Of a DNA stretch of 64,000 nt, positions 52,677-61,338 are shown in pieces (the first letter of the stretch is position 1; every line of letters begins with the position of its first letter). Under the pieces are notes generated by a model. That model was given only the letters and a program-made list of their open reading frames with translations. It did not search any database and had not been told where the DNA came from. Both the position numbers and the translations under genes were made by a program. This stretch comes from Murimonas intestini (GTDB taxonomy: Bacteria > Bacillota > Clostridia > Lachnospirales > Lachnospiraceae), in assembly GCA_003148945.1 (NCBI GenBank), contig QGGY01000003.1, positions 434,001 to 498,000 on the forward strand. The letters run 5' to 3'.

Positions 52677-54116
52677 ATGAATTATTCAATGATTCGGTAT
52701 ATGCTGGGGCTTGTCAGCTGTTTCAGCGCCATGTTTATGACACTGCCCATGCTGGTATCGGTAATTTATAAAGAAAAGAGCGGTTTTTCATTTTTAGCCG
52801 TAGCGCTGTTCAGTCTGGCTGTGGGTATCCTGACAGCCAGAAAAAAGCCTCAGAACCGCAAGATGTACGCCAGAGAAGGGCTTGTCATAGTGGCTCTCTC
52901 GTGGATAGTCCTGAGTATATACGGGGCGCTGCCGTTTGCCCTGTCAGGGGATATCCCGTCTTACGTGGATGCCCTTTTTGAGACGATCTCAGGTTTTACC
53001 ACCACTGGAGCCAGTATCCTTACAGATGTGGAGGCGCTGTCTAATACATGCCTGTTCTGGAGGAGTTTTACCCACTGGATAGGCGGTATGGGAGTTCTTG
53101 TCTTTATTATGGCGCTGATGCCTGCAAAGGACAGCTCCAGTATGCATATCATGAGAGCGGAAAGCCCGGGACCGTCAGTCAGCAAGCTGGTTCCCCAGGT
53201 GCGCAATACCGCTATGATACTTTATCTGATTTATTTTGGTATGACACTTGTGGAGATCACGCTTCTGCTCATAGGCGGGATGCCTCTCTTTGATGCTGTG
53301 ACGGTTGCCTTCGGTACGGCTGGTACTGGTGGTTTTGCTGTTAAGAACAGCAGCATAGCCGGTTATTCTGTATTCCTCCAGGGAGTTGTGGCAGTATTTA
53401 TGGTAATGTTCGGAGTAAACTTCAATGTCTACTTTGTGCTGCTGCGCAAGAAGCCCAGGCAGGCATTCAGAAGTGTTGAATTTCTCACATATATAGGTAT
53501 TGTGCTGGGGTCATCGCTCTTGATAGCCATCAGTATCCTGCCCATGTTTCCGAATGCATTTACGGCGTTCCACCAGGCGTTTTTCCAGGTGGGTTCTATT
53601 ATGACTACAACAGGATACGCCACTGCGGACTTTAATACATGGCCTGCTCTGGCAAGGACGATCCTGGTAATGCTGATGTTTGTGGGAGCCTGTGCGGGCA
53701 GTACCGGCGGCGGAATCAAGGTATCCAGGGTGATACTTCTTCTGAAGGGCATAAAGAAAGAGCTGCAGATGGTCTGCCATCCCAGAAGTGTGAAAAAGGT
53801 CAAGGTGGACGGGCATGTTGTGGAACATGAGGTGATCCGCTCAGTGAATGCATTTATGGTGCTCTACGTAGTTATTTTTGTAGTCTCACTGCTGATAGTG
53901 TCACTTGATGAAAAGGATCTTGTCACAAACTTTACAGCTGTGGCAGCAACCCTGAATAATATTGGGCCTGGTCTTGAAATTGTCGGGCCTACTGGAAACT
54001 TTTCCAGTTTTTCCATCCTGTCCAAATTTGTGCTCATGTTTGACATGCTGGCGGGACGTCTGGAGCTGTTCCCTATCATGATGCTGTTTGTGCCGGCTAC
54101 ATGGAAGAGGGTATAA
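52677..54116 (+). CDS. trkH: Trk potassium transporter membrane subunit TrkH
   Basis: A 479-residue K+ channel-like transporter with four M1-P-M2 repeats. Selectivity-filter loops are visible: ISGFTTTGASILTDVE, AFGTAGTGGFAVKNS, VGSIMTTTGYATADFN and VAATLNNIGPGLEIVG. It also has the conserved SWRSFTHW-type WRSFTHWIGGMGVLVF. It forms the Trk uptake system with TrkA. The next gene starts 1 bp after its stop, without an RBS of its own beyond the trkH end, so that gene is translationally coupled. Confidence 0.95.
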   Translation: MNYSMIRYMLGLVSCFSAMFMTLPMLVSVIYKEKSGFSFLAVALFSLAVGILTARKKPQNRKMYAREGLVIVALSWIVLSIYGALPFALSGDIPSYVDALFETISGFTTTGASILTDVEALSNTCLFWRSFTHWIGGMGVLVFIMALMPAKDSSSMHIMRAESPGPSVSKLVPQVRNTAMILYLIYFGMTLVEITLLLIGGMPLFDAVTVAFGTAGTGGFAVKNSSIAGYSVFLQGVVAVFMVMFGVNFNVYFVLLRKKPRQAFRSVEFLTYIGIVLGSSLLIAISILPMFPNAFTAFHQAFFQVGSIMTTTGYATADFNTWPALARTILVMLMFVGACAGSTGGGIKVSRVILLLKGIKKELQMVCHPRSVKKVKVDGHVVEHEVIRSVNAFMVLYVVIFVVSLLIVSLDEKDLVTNFTAVAATLNNIGPGLEIVGPTGNFSSFSILSKFVLMFDMLAGRLELFPIMMLFVPATWKRV

Positions 54117-54117
54117 A

Positions 54118-55116
54118 ATGTTTGGAGAATGTCATGCCCACATTTTAATGAATGGGTATAATTATAAAGAGGCAGTGGAACTGCACAGGGACCATGTGGA
54201 TGAGAAAACCATCAGGAAATGGTTCCTGGATTACCAGAAGAGCGGCGTCACCTTTATACGCGATGGAGGTGACGCCCTTGGCGTCTCTGTAAGGGCAAAG
54301 GAAATTGCCGGTGAATACGGTATTGATTACAGGACACCTGTTTTTGCTGTCCATAAAAACGGCCATTACGGAGGAATCGTGGGACGGGGCTACAGCAGTA
54401 TGGAAGAGTACTGCGGGCTTATCGATGAAGCCATTGAGTGCGGGGCAGATTTTATCAAGATCATGGTATCGGGGATCCTGGACTTTTCCTGCTGCAGCAA
54501 GATCATGTGCGGTGATCCTCTGGATGAAGAAGAGATATCCCGCATGATAGAAGAGGTCCACAGGAGAGGTTATTCTGTGATGGTCCATGCAAATGGAAAA
54601 AAGGCCGTTATGGCTGCCGCAGCGGCGGGAGCTGACAGCATAGAACATGGAAATTATATAGATAAAGACACTCTTCTCATGATGAGAAAAAAGAATGTGA
54701 TCTGGGTCCCCACACTGGCGACAATACGGAACCTGAAAGGAAGCGGCAGATATCCGGATACGGAGATAGACAGAATCTACCGCCTTGCTGCTGAAAATGT
54801 AAAATCCGCCTTCGGCCTGGGAGTGCAGCTGGCGCTTGGATCTGACGCCGGAGCCTACATGGTTCCCCACGGGGAGGGGATCAAAAGTGAACTGGCGGCT
54901 TTTGAAGAGATCCTGGGAAAAGATGAAAAAGTCTATGAATACCTGAGGTCAGGCGAAAATATGGTGAGGCAGAGATTCTCGCCATGTCCTAAAGGAAACA
55001 AATCACACCCCGGGCTTTATGATCGTGTACAGAGAGGACAGAGTCCTGAAACGTATTCCGGGGCTGTCCAGATCCAGGGGCATCAGCTCCTCTATTTTTT
55101 CAATCCTGTATTTTAA
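54118..55116 (+). CDS. amidohydrolase family protein with aberrant C-terminus
   Basis: A 332-residue metal-dependent hydrolase. FGECHAHILMNG gives His-x-His, then FIKIMVSGILDFS (Lys region), YSVMVHANGKKAV (His), SIEHGNYIDKDTL (His) and LALGSDAGAYMVPHGEG (catalytic Asp). The substrate is unknown. Through VRQRF (about residue 290) it looks normal; the last 40 residues are read from DNA that encodes the C-terminus of the convergent PucR gene and resemble no amidohydrolase. A one-base shift would give a stop at 54990-54992 before the PucR stop. Either a stop was lost or a frameshift occurred near 54970. It is coupled to trkH by a 1-bp gap. Confidence 0.8.
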   Translation: MFGECHAHILMNGYNYKEAVELHRDHVDEKTIRKWFLDYQKSGVTFIRDGGDALGVSVRAKEIAGEYGIDYRTPVFAVHKNGHYGGIVGRGYSSMEEYCGLIDEAIECGADFIKIMVSGILDFSCCSKIMCGDPLDEEEISRMIEEVHRRGYSVMVHANGKKAVMAAAAAGADSIEHGNYIDKDTLLMMRKKNVIWVPTLATIRNLKGSGRYPDTEIDRIYRLAAENVKSAFGLGVQLALGSDAGAYMVPHGEGIKSELAAFEEILGKDEKVYEYLRSGENMVRQRFSPCPKGNKSHPGLYDRVQRGQSPETYSGAVQIQGHQLLYFFNPVF

Positions 55117-56517
55117 TGTATTGCGGTGCAGATATAGTGTCTGCGCCGTTTTTACTGCATTTCTTTCATTGACAAGATATGTGAACAGTGTGAGGCAGTA
55201 CTGCGTGTGATGGGTATTGTCGTATTCGTTGAGAAGTTCTACCGGCTGATAGCAGGGAAAGCCGGACTCGCACAGCTGTGTCAGATGGACCGGGAAGTAG
55301 TCTTCATAAAGGAAGAAACGTTTCTCAGCATGATATTTCGGCCCCTCCTTGAGGGCAAATTCTGACTGCTGGTAATACAGAAACATCCTGTCGAACCGGC
55401 GGAATACTTCACTCAGGGCCCCGCACCTGTTAAAAGCTTCTGAGAGCTTGCCAAGATGGGTGCAGAGATGCTGGATAGAACAGCCGTCACTTTTATATAT
55501 GGCAACAAGATAGTCCTTATAGAGAAATGCCTGTGCGTCAAATCCATCCAGAAGAAAGGCCATGATATGCCTTTTTAGGGCATCCTCATCCCCGGGCATG
55601 CAGAGCAGAAATATGCGGTAATTTCCCTCCAGCTTCCATCCAAGGGGACTGAGCTGATGGCGTATCAATGTGGAATCAGTCAGGGTGTTTTCCAGGATAT
55701 CCACCATGAAATGTTCATGGTAGAAGCTGCTGATCGTGAGGTAATTCCGCTTGTTGTGAGTGGCGGTGGAGAGCAGCTCCCCCAGGTAGTCTGCAATCTC
55801 TATATCACACTGGGTCAGCTTCTTGTAGATCTCGATTATGTAAAAATGTCCCTGTGTCTTGCCCCGGTAACGGATAGTTTTGCTGATGAAAGGGTTATTG
55901 AAGCACTTGGAATTCAGGTAGAAGGCAGGCAGTGTATTGTTGAGAAGCTCCAGTTCTCCTGTCTCTGAGAGATCCATCATGACATTGTACGGGAGGTAGC
56001 CATACCGGATCTGGTATCTCCAGATTGCGCTGATCTCATCCAGGTCCATATTGATATATGCCAGCATCTTGAAGCTTAAGTCTGCGATATACATGGGATT
56101 TCCAACTAATGGGGCAGTGAGGTCCAGGATATCCTGCAGGCTCTGGTTTTTCAGCACTGCATTTCCGACCCTGACTGCCCAGTCATTGTACTGCTGGAAA
56201 ACTGACATGATCAGATTGAAAGCATCATACAGAGGAAAATCATCAGGTATCACGATTTTAGGACAGCCGGAAAAAAGATGGCTGTCCTTTTCAGATACCA
56301 GGACAGGGAAGGAAAAAGCGGCTGGAAGTGCCGCCGCCCTGCCGGGGGCATAGATGTACAGAGCATTTTTCGCAGCATCAGAGGGCAGGGGACATTGAAG
56401 ATCGGAAAAGAAGCGGACTGTCTCCACATATGGATTATAGGCTTCCTCCAGGAACAGACCGGCTTCCCTGATGTGCTCTGAGAGCTTTATATATATGAAT
56501 TTAACAGAGAATCTCAT
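55003..56517 (-). CDS. PucR family transcriptional regulator
   Basis: A 504-residue regulator. The long N-terminal half is a sensor region without a recognised small-molecule motif (IRYGYLPYNVMMDLSETG in the middle). The C-terminal PucR helix-turn-helix reads NAVKTAQTLYLHRNTLKYRI followed by EKIEELMPLDLDSP, the classic signature. The start ATG 56517 follows GAAAGGAGGCACA on the minus strand; longer frames to 56556 lack an RBS. It is divergent from the GPH transporter gene and probably controls the transporter/URO-D pair. A perfect ATTGTGC-N5-GCACAAT dyad lies just upstream of its RBS. Confidence 0.88.
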   Translation of the reverse strand: MRFSVKFIYIKLSEHIREAGLFLEEAYNPYVETVRFFSDLQCPLPSDAAKNALYIYAPGRAAALPAAFSFPVLVSEKDSHLFSGCPKIVIPDDFPLYDAFNLIMSVFQQYNDWAVRVGNAVLKNQSLQDILDLTAPLVGNPMYIADLSFKMLAYINMDLDEISAIWRYQIRYGYLPYNVMMDLSETGELELLNNTLPAFYLNSKCFNNPFISKTIRYRGKTQGHFYIIEIYKKLTQCDIEIADYLGELLSTATHNKRNYLTISSFYHEHFMVDILENTLTDSTLIRHQLSPLGWKLEGNYRIFLLCMPGDEDALKRHIMAFLLDGFDAQAFLYKDYLVAIYKSDGCSIQHLCTHLGKLSEAFNRCGALSEVFRRFDRMFLYYQQSEFALKEGPKYHAEKRFFLYEDYFPVHLTQLCESGFPCYQPVELLNEYDNTHHTQYCLTLFTYLVNERNAVKTAQTLYLHRNTLKYRIEKIEELMPLDLDSPGIRFRTLSSLYTIIKPGV

Positions 56518-56530
56518 TGTGCCTCCTTTC

Positions 56531-56549
56531 ATTGTGCTTAATGCACAAT
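56531..56549. promoter_or_regulatory. operator-like dyad upstream of pucR-type gene
   Basis: ATTGTGC-TTAAT-GCACAAT, a perfect 7-bp inverted repeat with 5-bp spacer, 14 bp upstream of the regulator start. The position suits autoregulation by the PucR-family protein. Confidence 0.5.
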
Positions 56550-56732
56550 TACGCAATAGTAAGTATGACGGTTTCGGACGTTGTAAAAAATATATATTGG
56601 TTATATCATAGGAATATATAATAAAAGCGTGAGATATCTGATTGGGCAGATATCACAATTGTTTCTTTTAGTGTACCAGTCTGTACAAGATTTTGCAACT
56701 AAAAGAAGCAGACGAAGGGAAGGGGTGTTATA

Positions 56733-58103
56733 GTGAAACGAATCAACACAAAACTAAAGAGGTATTGGGGAATCAGTGAGATTGGCTTTTCATTTATGGC
56801 GACTATGGAGACGTCATTTTTCATTATTTTCCTCACAGATGTGGCAAGGCTGCCGCTTGCGATGGTAGGCGTCATCACCGGCCTGTCGGGTATTGCAGAT
56901 GCAGTGACAGCAGTTCTGGCCGGAGCAGTCATTGACAAGACGAACTTTAAGAACGGGAAATACAGGCCATGGCTTGTTTACTGTCCGCCGATAGTTGTTA
57001 TCTTCTTTATACTGATGTTTACAAAGATCGGGTCGGATATGACAGCTGCCATACTCTGCAGCGTGGGCTATATAGTCAGCCATGGTGTATGGAATATCGC
57101 CTGGACAGCAAACAGGGCGATCGTTGGTGAGCTTTCTGATGTTCCGGAAGAGAGGGCTTTCCTCTCCGGCAGAATTGCAGCAGGAGCCAGCGGCGGAAAG
57201 ATCCTGGGCTCTTATCTCGTACCTGTGCTGACAGCAGCTTTTCTGGGATTGTTTACAGGGATGGGAGAGACATGGGGATACACGGCTACAGCACTTGTGG
57301 CATCCCTCGTATTTACACTTACATATTTTATACATTATCAGATCACAAAAGGCTACGATATTCCTGAAGAGCAGGGGAAATCAGGCAAAAAGACAGTCAG
57401 CCTGCCGGATATGCTCAAGGCCATTGTACAGAATCCGCAGCTGCTGGTGCTTCTGTTGGCAGATGCTATGAGGCTTATAGCATTTTACATGATAGCTGCC
57501 TGCGCCGGATACTATACAAAGATCGTCCTGGAGAATCCGTCCGCGGTGTCGATCCTCCTTGTACTGTTCAATGCAGGAACTTTGATAGGATCTCTGATGG
57601 CAAAGCAGATAGTTGCAAAGCTGGGAACAAAGCTTTCTACTATCCTGGGTACAGGAGGGCTTGCTGTGATCCTGGTCCTGCTCTATTTCCTGCCTGCTAA
57701 CCAGGCGATCGTGTTTATTATACTCTTTGTGGCCCAGCTCATCTTCGGCGCGGCATACGGACTTACCACAAGTATGTATTCCATGTGTGGTACATATGGG
57801 GAATATAAGACCGGCAAGGATATAAAAGGCGTTATCATGGCATGTTCATCCCTGGCTATTAAGATTGCAGTTGCCCTGAGGGGTGTCATAATATCCGCAG
57901 TGCTGGCAGCAATCGCCTATGTCCCGGACGGACCTGTGACTGCCACGGCGCAGGGAGGTATCAAACTCTTGTTCTTTATAGTGCCGGCGCTTTTCTGCAT
58001 ACTGTCAGTAGTACTGTTCTTCTTCTATAAGATCAAGGACAGTGAGATAGCCGGAATGGAACAGGAGATAGCAGAACGGAAAAAGGTATCAAGAAGGAGG
58101 TAA
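56733..58103 (+). CDS. MFS transporter, GPH (glycoside-pentoside-hexuronide:cation symporter) family
   Basis: A 456-residue transporter with twelve hydrophobic segments. The GPH pattern is seen in FFIIFLTDVARLPLAMVGVI, INKTNFKNGKYRPWLVYCPP-type IDKTNFKNGKYRPW loop (GRYRPW motif) and DYGEYKTG-like MCGTYGEYKTGKD near residue 355. It imports a sugar-like or other small solute with a cation. The start is GTG 56733 behind GAAGGGAAGGGG. The URO-D family gene starts 4 bp after its stop, so the two are one operon, divergent from the PucR regulator. Confidence 0.88.
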   Translation: MKRINTKLKRYWGISEIGFSFMATMETSFFIIFLTDVARLPLAMVGVITGLSGIADAVTAVLAGAVIDKTNFKNGKYRPWLVYCPPIVVIFFILMFTKIGSDMTAAILCSVGYIVSHGVWNIAWTANRAIVGELSDVPEERAFLSGRIAAGASGGKILGSYLVPVLTAAFLGLFTGMGETWGYTATALVASLVFTLTYFIHYQITKGYDIPEEQGKSGKKTVSLPDMLKAIVQNPQLLVLLLADAMRLIAFYMIAACAGYYTKIVLENPSAVSILLVLFNAGTLIGSLMAKQIVAKLGTKLSTILGTGGLAVILVLLYFLPANQAIVFIILFVAQLIFGAAYGLTTSMYSMCGTYGEYKTGKDIKGVIMACSSLAIKIAVALRGVIISAVLAAIAYVPDGPVTATAQGGIKLLFFIVPALFCILSVVLFFFYKIKDSEIAGMEQEIAERKKVSRRR

Positions 58104-58107
58104 GTGA

Positions 58108-59100
58108 ATGTATACGCCAAGAGAGAATTTTTTGAGAACTGTTAATAAAGATAATCCGGACCGTCTGGTATGTGACTATACGGCTTTTGGGATCGTAAGA
58201 GATGACCCTGTGACTGACCTGGACCGTGGTATCAGAGTGAAGGGAAAAGAGATCGTGGACATCTACGGGACAACGATCATCTGGCCGGAAAACCAGCCTG
58301 GAGGAATGCCCCATGTGACAGAGGAGAATAAGGTCATCAAGGATATTACCCGCTGGAGGGAAGAACTGAAGCTTCCGGATTATGATTCCATGGATCTGGA
58401 CTGGACAAAGAACCGCGCCTCTGTGGCGGCTGTAGATAAGGAAAACAAGATGCTGACAAGTATCATGGCAACAGGGCTTTTTGAAAGGCTTCACTTCCTG
58501 ATGGGATTTGAGGATACGCTTGTAAACCTGCTCATGGAGCCTGAGGCTATGCATGACCTGCTGGATGCGCTTCTGGAAGTGCGCATGACGTATGTGAGGC
58601 TGCTGATCGATAATATGCACCCTGAAGTCATCATCCATCATGATGACTGGGGAAATCATGACAGTCTGTTCATGCAGGCGGATGTGTGGAGAGAATTCTT
58701 TAAAGAGCGCTACCGCAAGCTGTATGGATATATGCGTGAGAGGGGAGTTATCGTGATCCATCACGCTGACTGCCACTGCGCAGCAATTGTAAAGGATATG
58801 GCAGAGATAGGAGTGCAGATCTGGCAGGGCGCTATTCCAAATAATGATATCTGCAAGGTCCAGAAAGAATTGAACGGTGACATGATAATCATGGGCGGTA
58901 TTGACGCGGGAATCGATAAGCCTGACTGGACAGAGGAGGAGGTGCGCAGGGAAACAAGAAGAGCCTGTGACACATATGCTCCCAACGGCGCTTTTATACC
59001 GTGCCTGACATATGGCGGTCCCGGAAGTATATTCCCGGGAGTGGACACAGCGATCAGGGATGAGATAGAGAAGTATAATGCAGAGCATAATAAATTATAG
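58108..59100 (+). CDS. uroporphyrinogen decarboxylase (URO-D) family protein, methyltransferase-like
   Basis: A 330-residue TIM-barrel protein of the URO-D/MtaA superfamily. The segment IHHADCHCAAIVKDMAEIG near residue 215 and the later Cys in FIPCLTYGGPG match the His/Cys/Cys zinc ligands of corrinoid-dependent methyltransferases such as MtaA, rather than true HemE. There is no haem pathway around it. With the GPH transporter and PucR regulator it probably forms a demethylation module for an imported methylated compound. No corrinoid protein is encoded next to it. RBS AAGGAGGTAAGTG precedes the ATG. Confidence 0.82.
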   Translation: MYTPRENFLRTVNKDNPDRLVCDYTAFGIVRDDPVTDLDRGIRVKGKEIVDIYGTTIIWPENQPGGMPHVTEENKVIKDITRWREELKLPDYDSMDLDWTKNRASVAAVDKENKMLTSIMATGLFERLHFLMGFEDTLVNLLMEPEAMHDLLDALLEVRMTYVRLLIDNMHPEVIIHHDDWGNHDSLFMQADVWREFFKERYRKLYGYMRERGVIVIHHADCHCAAIVKDMAEIGVQIWQGAIPNNDICKVQKELNGDMIIMGGIDAGIDKPDWTEEEVRRETRRACDTYAPNGAFIPCLTYGGPGSIFPGVDTAIRDEIEKYNAEHNKL

Positions 59101-59211
59101 ACCTCCGTGCATTCCATAATTTAGATCCTTACAGATGGGCGTGCTGCGCACGACAAGGTATAATTTTAAAATAAGTCTTTTTGGGTAGAAATGGCAGGAT
59201 GAGCCCTGTGG

Positions 59212-59253
59212 GCACAGTATATACAATTTATCTGTATATACTGTGCTTTTTTT
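59212..59253 (+). terminator. intrinsic terminator after the URO-D gene
   Basis: GCACAGTATATACA pairs perfectly with TGTATATACTGTGC (14 bp) around a 7-nt loop, then seven T. Confidence 0.92.
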
Positions 59254-59293
59254 CTCATTACTGAAGGTTGATTTTTGAAGACTGTCCTGTTAT

Positions 59294-59322
59294 TATAATT
59301 AATAGTTAGTTAAAACTAACTA
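59294..59322 (+). promoter_or_regulatory. -10 box and operator palindrome of the DUF2325 operon
   Basis: TATAAT (59294-59299) is followed at 59303-59322 by the palindrome TAGTTAGTTAAAACTAACTA (9-bp arms). The palindrome covers the probable start site, as a repressor operator would. Half-sites GTTAG/CTAAC recall DtxR-family operators, but the spacing differs; the -35 box is weak. Confidence 0.55.
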
Positions 59323-59375
59323 CCAGAAAGTACCTGAAAACGCTGGAAATATCCGCAGGAGAAGAGGAGAATACT

Positions 59376-59657
59376 ATGAGTGTAGTGATTATCGGAGGAC
59401 ATGAAAGAATGGTGTGTCAATATAAACAGATATGCAGGGATCATAACTGCAAAGCGAAGGTCTTTGCTAAAATGGCAGCCGGCCTGAAGAATAAAATCGG
59501 AAAGCCGGACCTGATCATTCTGTTTACATCCACGGTTTCTCACAAAATGGTCCACTGTGCCATGCAGGAAGCAGTCAGAAATAATATTCCTGTTGAGCGC
59601 TCTCATTCCAGCAGTGCAGATGCCCTCAAGGCGATCCTGCTGGGGCAGTGCGGCTGA
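59376..59657 (+). CDS. DUF2325 domain protein
   Basis: A 93-residue single-domain DUF2325 protein. It begins SVVIIGGHERMVCQYKQICR, a Rossmann-like strand followed by Gly-Gly-His, and has PDLIILFTSTVSHKMVHCAM and NNIPVERSHSSSADALKAIL. Several Cys and His residues suggest metal or redox sensing, but function is unknown. In Lachnospiraceae this family is often next to iron-transport or flavodoxin genes, as here. RBS GAGGAGAATACT precedes the ATG. It is first in the three-gene operon with DUF3793 and flavodoxin. Confidence 0.85.
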   Translation: MSVVIIGGHERMVCQYKQICRDHNCKAKVFAKMAAGLKNKIGKPDLIILFTSTVSHKMVHCAMQEAVRNNIPVERSHSSSADALKAILLGQCG

Positions 59658-59703
59658 CGGACCGGATAATAAGGAGCATTTTAGGTGCAGGAAGGAGAGT
59701 TCT

Positions 59704-60309
59704 ATGCCGCCGGAGCTGTTACTGGATTATATAGAAAGATGTAAAGATGGCAGGAAGCTGTCATTTATGATTTTATTTCACTGTGCGCCTGTTTTAAAGG
59801 GCGTTAAGGCTTCCAATATGATTACTCTGCCCCAGGGTGGGTGGCTCACTGCCGCAGGGCTTCTGCAGGGGAGCGATGTACGCTGGCATATACTCTCTTC
59901 TGGGGATAGAGCTGATGTTATGCTTCTGTACCGCAGGCAGTGGGTTAAAAAGCTGATTGAAGATAAACAGAACAGAAGCTTTTTAGCTGAAAGAGGATAT
60001 CAGCTGCCGGAGGCGGTGACAGATGAGGTGATTATCCATATGCTGGAGGAGATTAGAGACAGATATGATAAATATACTGACGGCGAGGGGGAATTTCCTC
60101 ATGAACTGGGAATACTGCTGCAGTATCCCCTGGATGATGTGAGAGCCTTTATAGAAAACAGGGGAGAAGGATACCTGTTGAATGGTTACTGGAAAGTATA
60201 TCATAATCCTGAGAGGGCACGGGCTGTATTTAACAAGTATAACAGAGTAAGGGAGATCGCTGCAGGCCAGTTTGTCGGCGGGTGCGAATGGAAAGAAATA
60301 ATTGTCTGA
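59704..60309 (+). CDS. DUF3793 family protein
   Basis: A 201-residue protein of DUF3793. Typical segments are LSFMILFHCAPVLKGVKASN near residue 22, HELGILLQYPLDDVRAFIEN near 137, and GYWKVYHNPERARAVFNKYN near 160. It has no signal peptide. The family is restricted largely to anaerobic Firmicutes and usually neighbours a flavodoxin; its role is unknown but probably in iron or electron-transfer homeostasis. ATG 59704 follows GGAAGGAGAGTTCT; the frame is open upstream to 59557 but overlaps the DUF2325 gene without an RBS. Confidence 0.85.
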   Translation: MPPELLLDYIERCKDGRKLSFMILFHCAPVLKGVKASNMITLPQGGWLTAAGLLQGSDVRWHILSSGDRADVMLLYRRQWVKKLIEDKQNRSFLAERGYQLPEAVTDEVIIHMLEEIRDRYDKYTDGEGEFPHELGILLQYPLDDVRAFIENRGEGYLLNGYWKVYHNPERARAVFNKYNRVREIAAGQFVGGCEWKEIIV

Positions 60310-60373
60310 ATGTAACTGTTCAATATATGAGTCGGAATACTCTAAAGAATATAATTATGAAAGGTGAGAAATC

Positions 60374-60808
60374 ATGAGTGAGATTAAAATAATTTACTGG
60401 AGCGGAACAGGAAATACTGAAGAAATGGCAAAGGCTGTAGCAGCAGGCATCGAGAAAGCCGGGGGCGCTGCAGAAGTGACAGAGATATCTGATGCATCGG
60501 CAAAAAGTCTGGAAAATGATGCAGTGTTTGCGCTGGGCTGTCCCGCAATGGGCGCTGAAGTTCTGGAAGAGGAATTGATGGAGCCATTTATGGAAGAATT
60601 AGATCATATGCTGGAAGGCAAGAAGGTTGGCCTCTTTGGATCATACGGATGGGGCGACGGCGAGTGGATGCGTGACTGGGAAGAGAGGATAAAAGAACAT
60701 GGAGCACAGCTGATAAACAATGAAGGCGTAATCTGCTGCGAGGCTCCTGACCAGGACGCACTTGAACAGTGTGAAAGATTGGGAGAGGCTCTTGTTAAAG
60801 CGGAGTAA
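60374..60808 (+). CDS. short-chain flavodoxin
   Basis: A 144-residue flavodoxin. The FMN phosphate loop is IIYWSGTGNTEEMAKAVAAG, the next loop FALGCPAMGAEVLEE, and the isoalloxazine-facing loop GSYGWGDGEWMRDWEERIKE. It carries electrons in place of ferredoxin, typically when iron is scarce. RBS AAAGGTGAGAAATC precedes the ATG. The 64-bp gap from the DUF3793 gene begins with GTAACTGTTCAA, similar to the 27-nt hairpin repeat family. It ends the operon. Confidence 0.93.
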   Translation: MSEIKIIYWSGTGNTEEMAKAVAAGIEKAGGAAEVTEISDASAKSLENDAVFALGCPAMGAEVLEEELMEPFMEELDHMLEGKKVGLFGSYGWGDGEWMRDWEERIKEHGAQLINNEGVICCEAPDQDALEQCERLGEALVKAE

Positions 60809-60878
60809 GAGAGGGAGATATTTATATGGCTGTTTAGATGATTAGAGGCGTGGGGACGCTTGGCATTTTAGACTGTGA

Positions 60879-61173
60879 ATCAGCGGGAGGGGCAGGCGGG
60901 CAGGAGGGTTCGTGGTTCAGTCCGAACCGCTGCGTCGTGAAACTCTAAGGCCCCGAAGACTGCTTGAAACGCAAAAGGTGGCCGGAAACTCGGTGCATTT
61001 GCTGATGCAAACGCCCCTCAGACAGCTCCGGCCTTGAGCGCAAGCGCTCACTTTTGCTGACCGCATTCTTCGGGGCCTAAGAGTTTCATGTCCTCGCTCA
61101 AGTCCTTCACCACGAACCCTCCTGCCCGCCTGCCCCTCCCACTGATGCCAAGGTTATCGATGCAAAGCTGGCT
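60879..61173 (-). ncRNA. large structured element E1 (candidate ncRNA or cruciform repeat)
   Basis: Homologous to E2 in the opposite orientation. Outer arm 60879-60916 pairs with 61109-61146 (37 of 38). A second stem 60938-60959 pairs with 61067-61088 (21 of 22). Inner stems: GCAAAAG/CTTTTGC (60971-60977 with 61051-61057), GGCCGGA/TCCGGCC (60980-60986 with 61027-61033), and TGAGCG-CAAG-CGCTCA (61035-61050). CAAAGCTGGCT at 61163-61173 is the 5' flank shared with E2. No protein is encoded. Confidence 0.75.
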
Positions 61174-61338
61174 CCCGTAATGAGGCTGGGGTATGGGTGA
61201 GGCCACTACTTTATTGGATTCCCGAAATATATCCGGATCAATTATTTGCCCTATTTAAAATATATAGGTTATTCTATTTCAACCAGACTCTTTCGTATAT
61301 ATAGTAGTTTTCCATCCAAATCACAGCCTGTTTATAAC
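61174..61338. other. spacer between divergent elements E1 and E2
   Basis: A 165-bp AT-rich spacer in which the 5' sides of E1 and E2 face each other. It contains TTAAAATATATAGG and CGTATATATAGTAG stretches that could supply divergent promoters, but no well-spaced -35/-10 pair is convincing. No gene is seen. Confidence 0.4.

Noticed and set aside
58033-59088. Long minus-strand frame (351 codons) opposite the URO-D gene
   Set aside because: Antisense shadow of a well-supported gene, with no RBS, and a His/Cys/Leu-rich composition produced by reversed codons.
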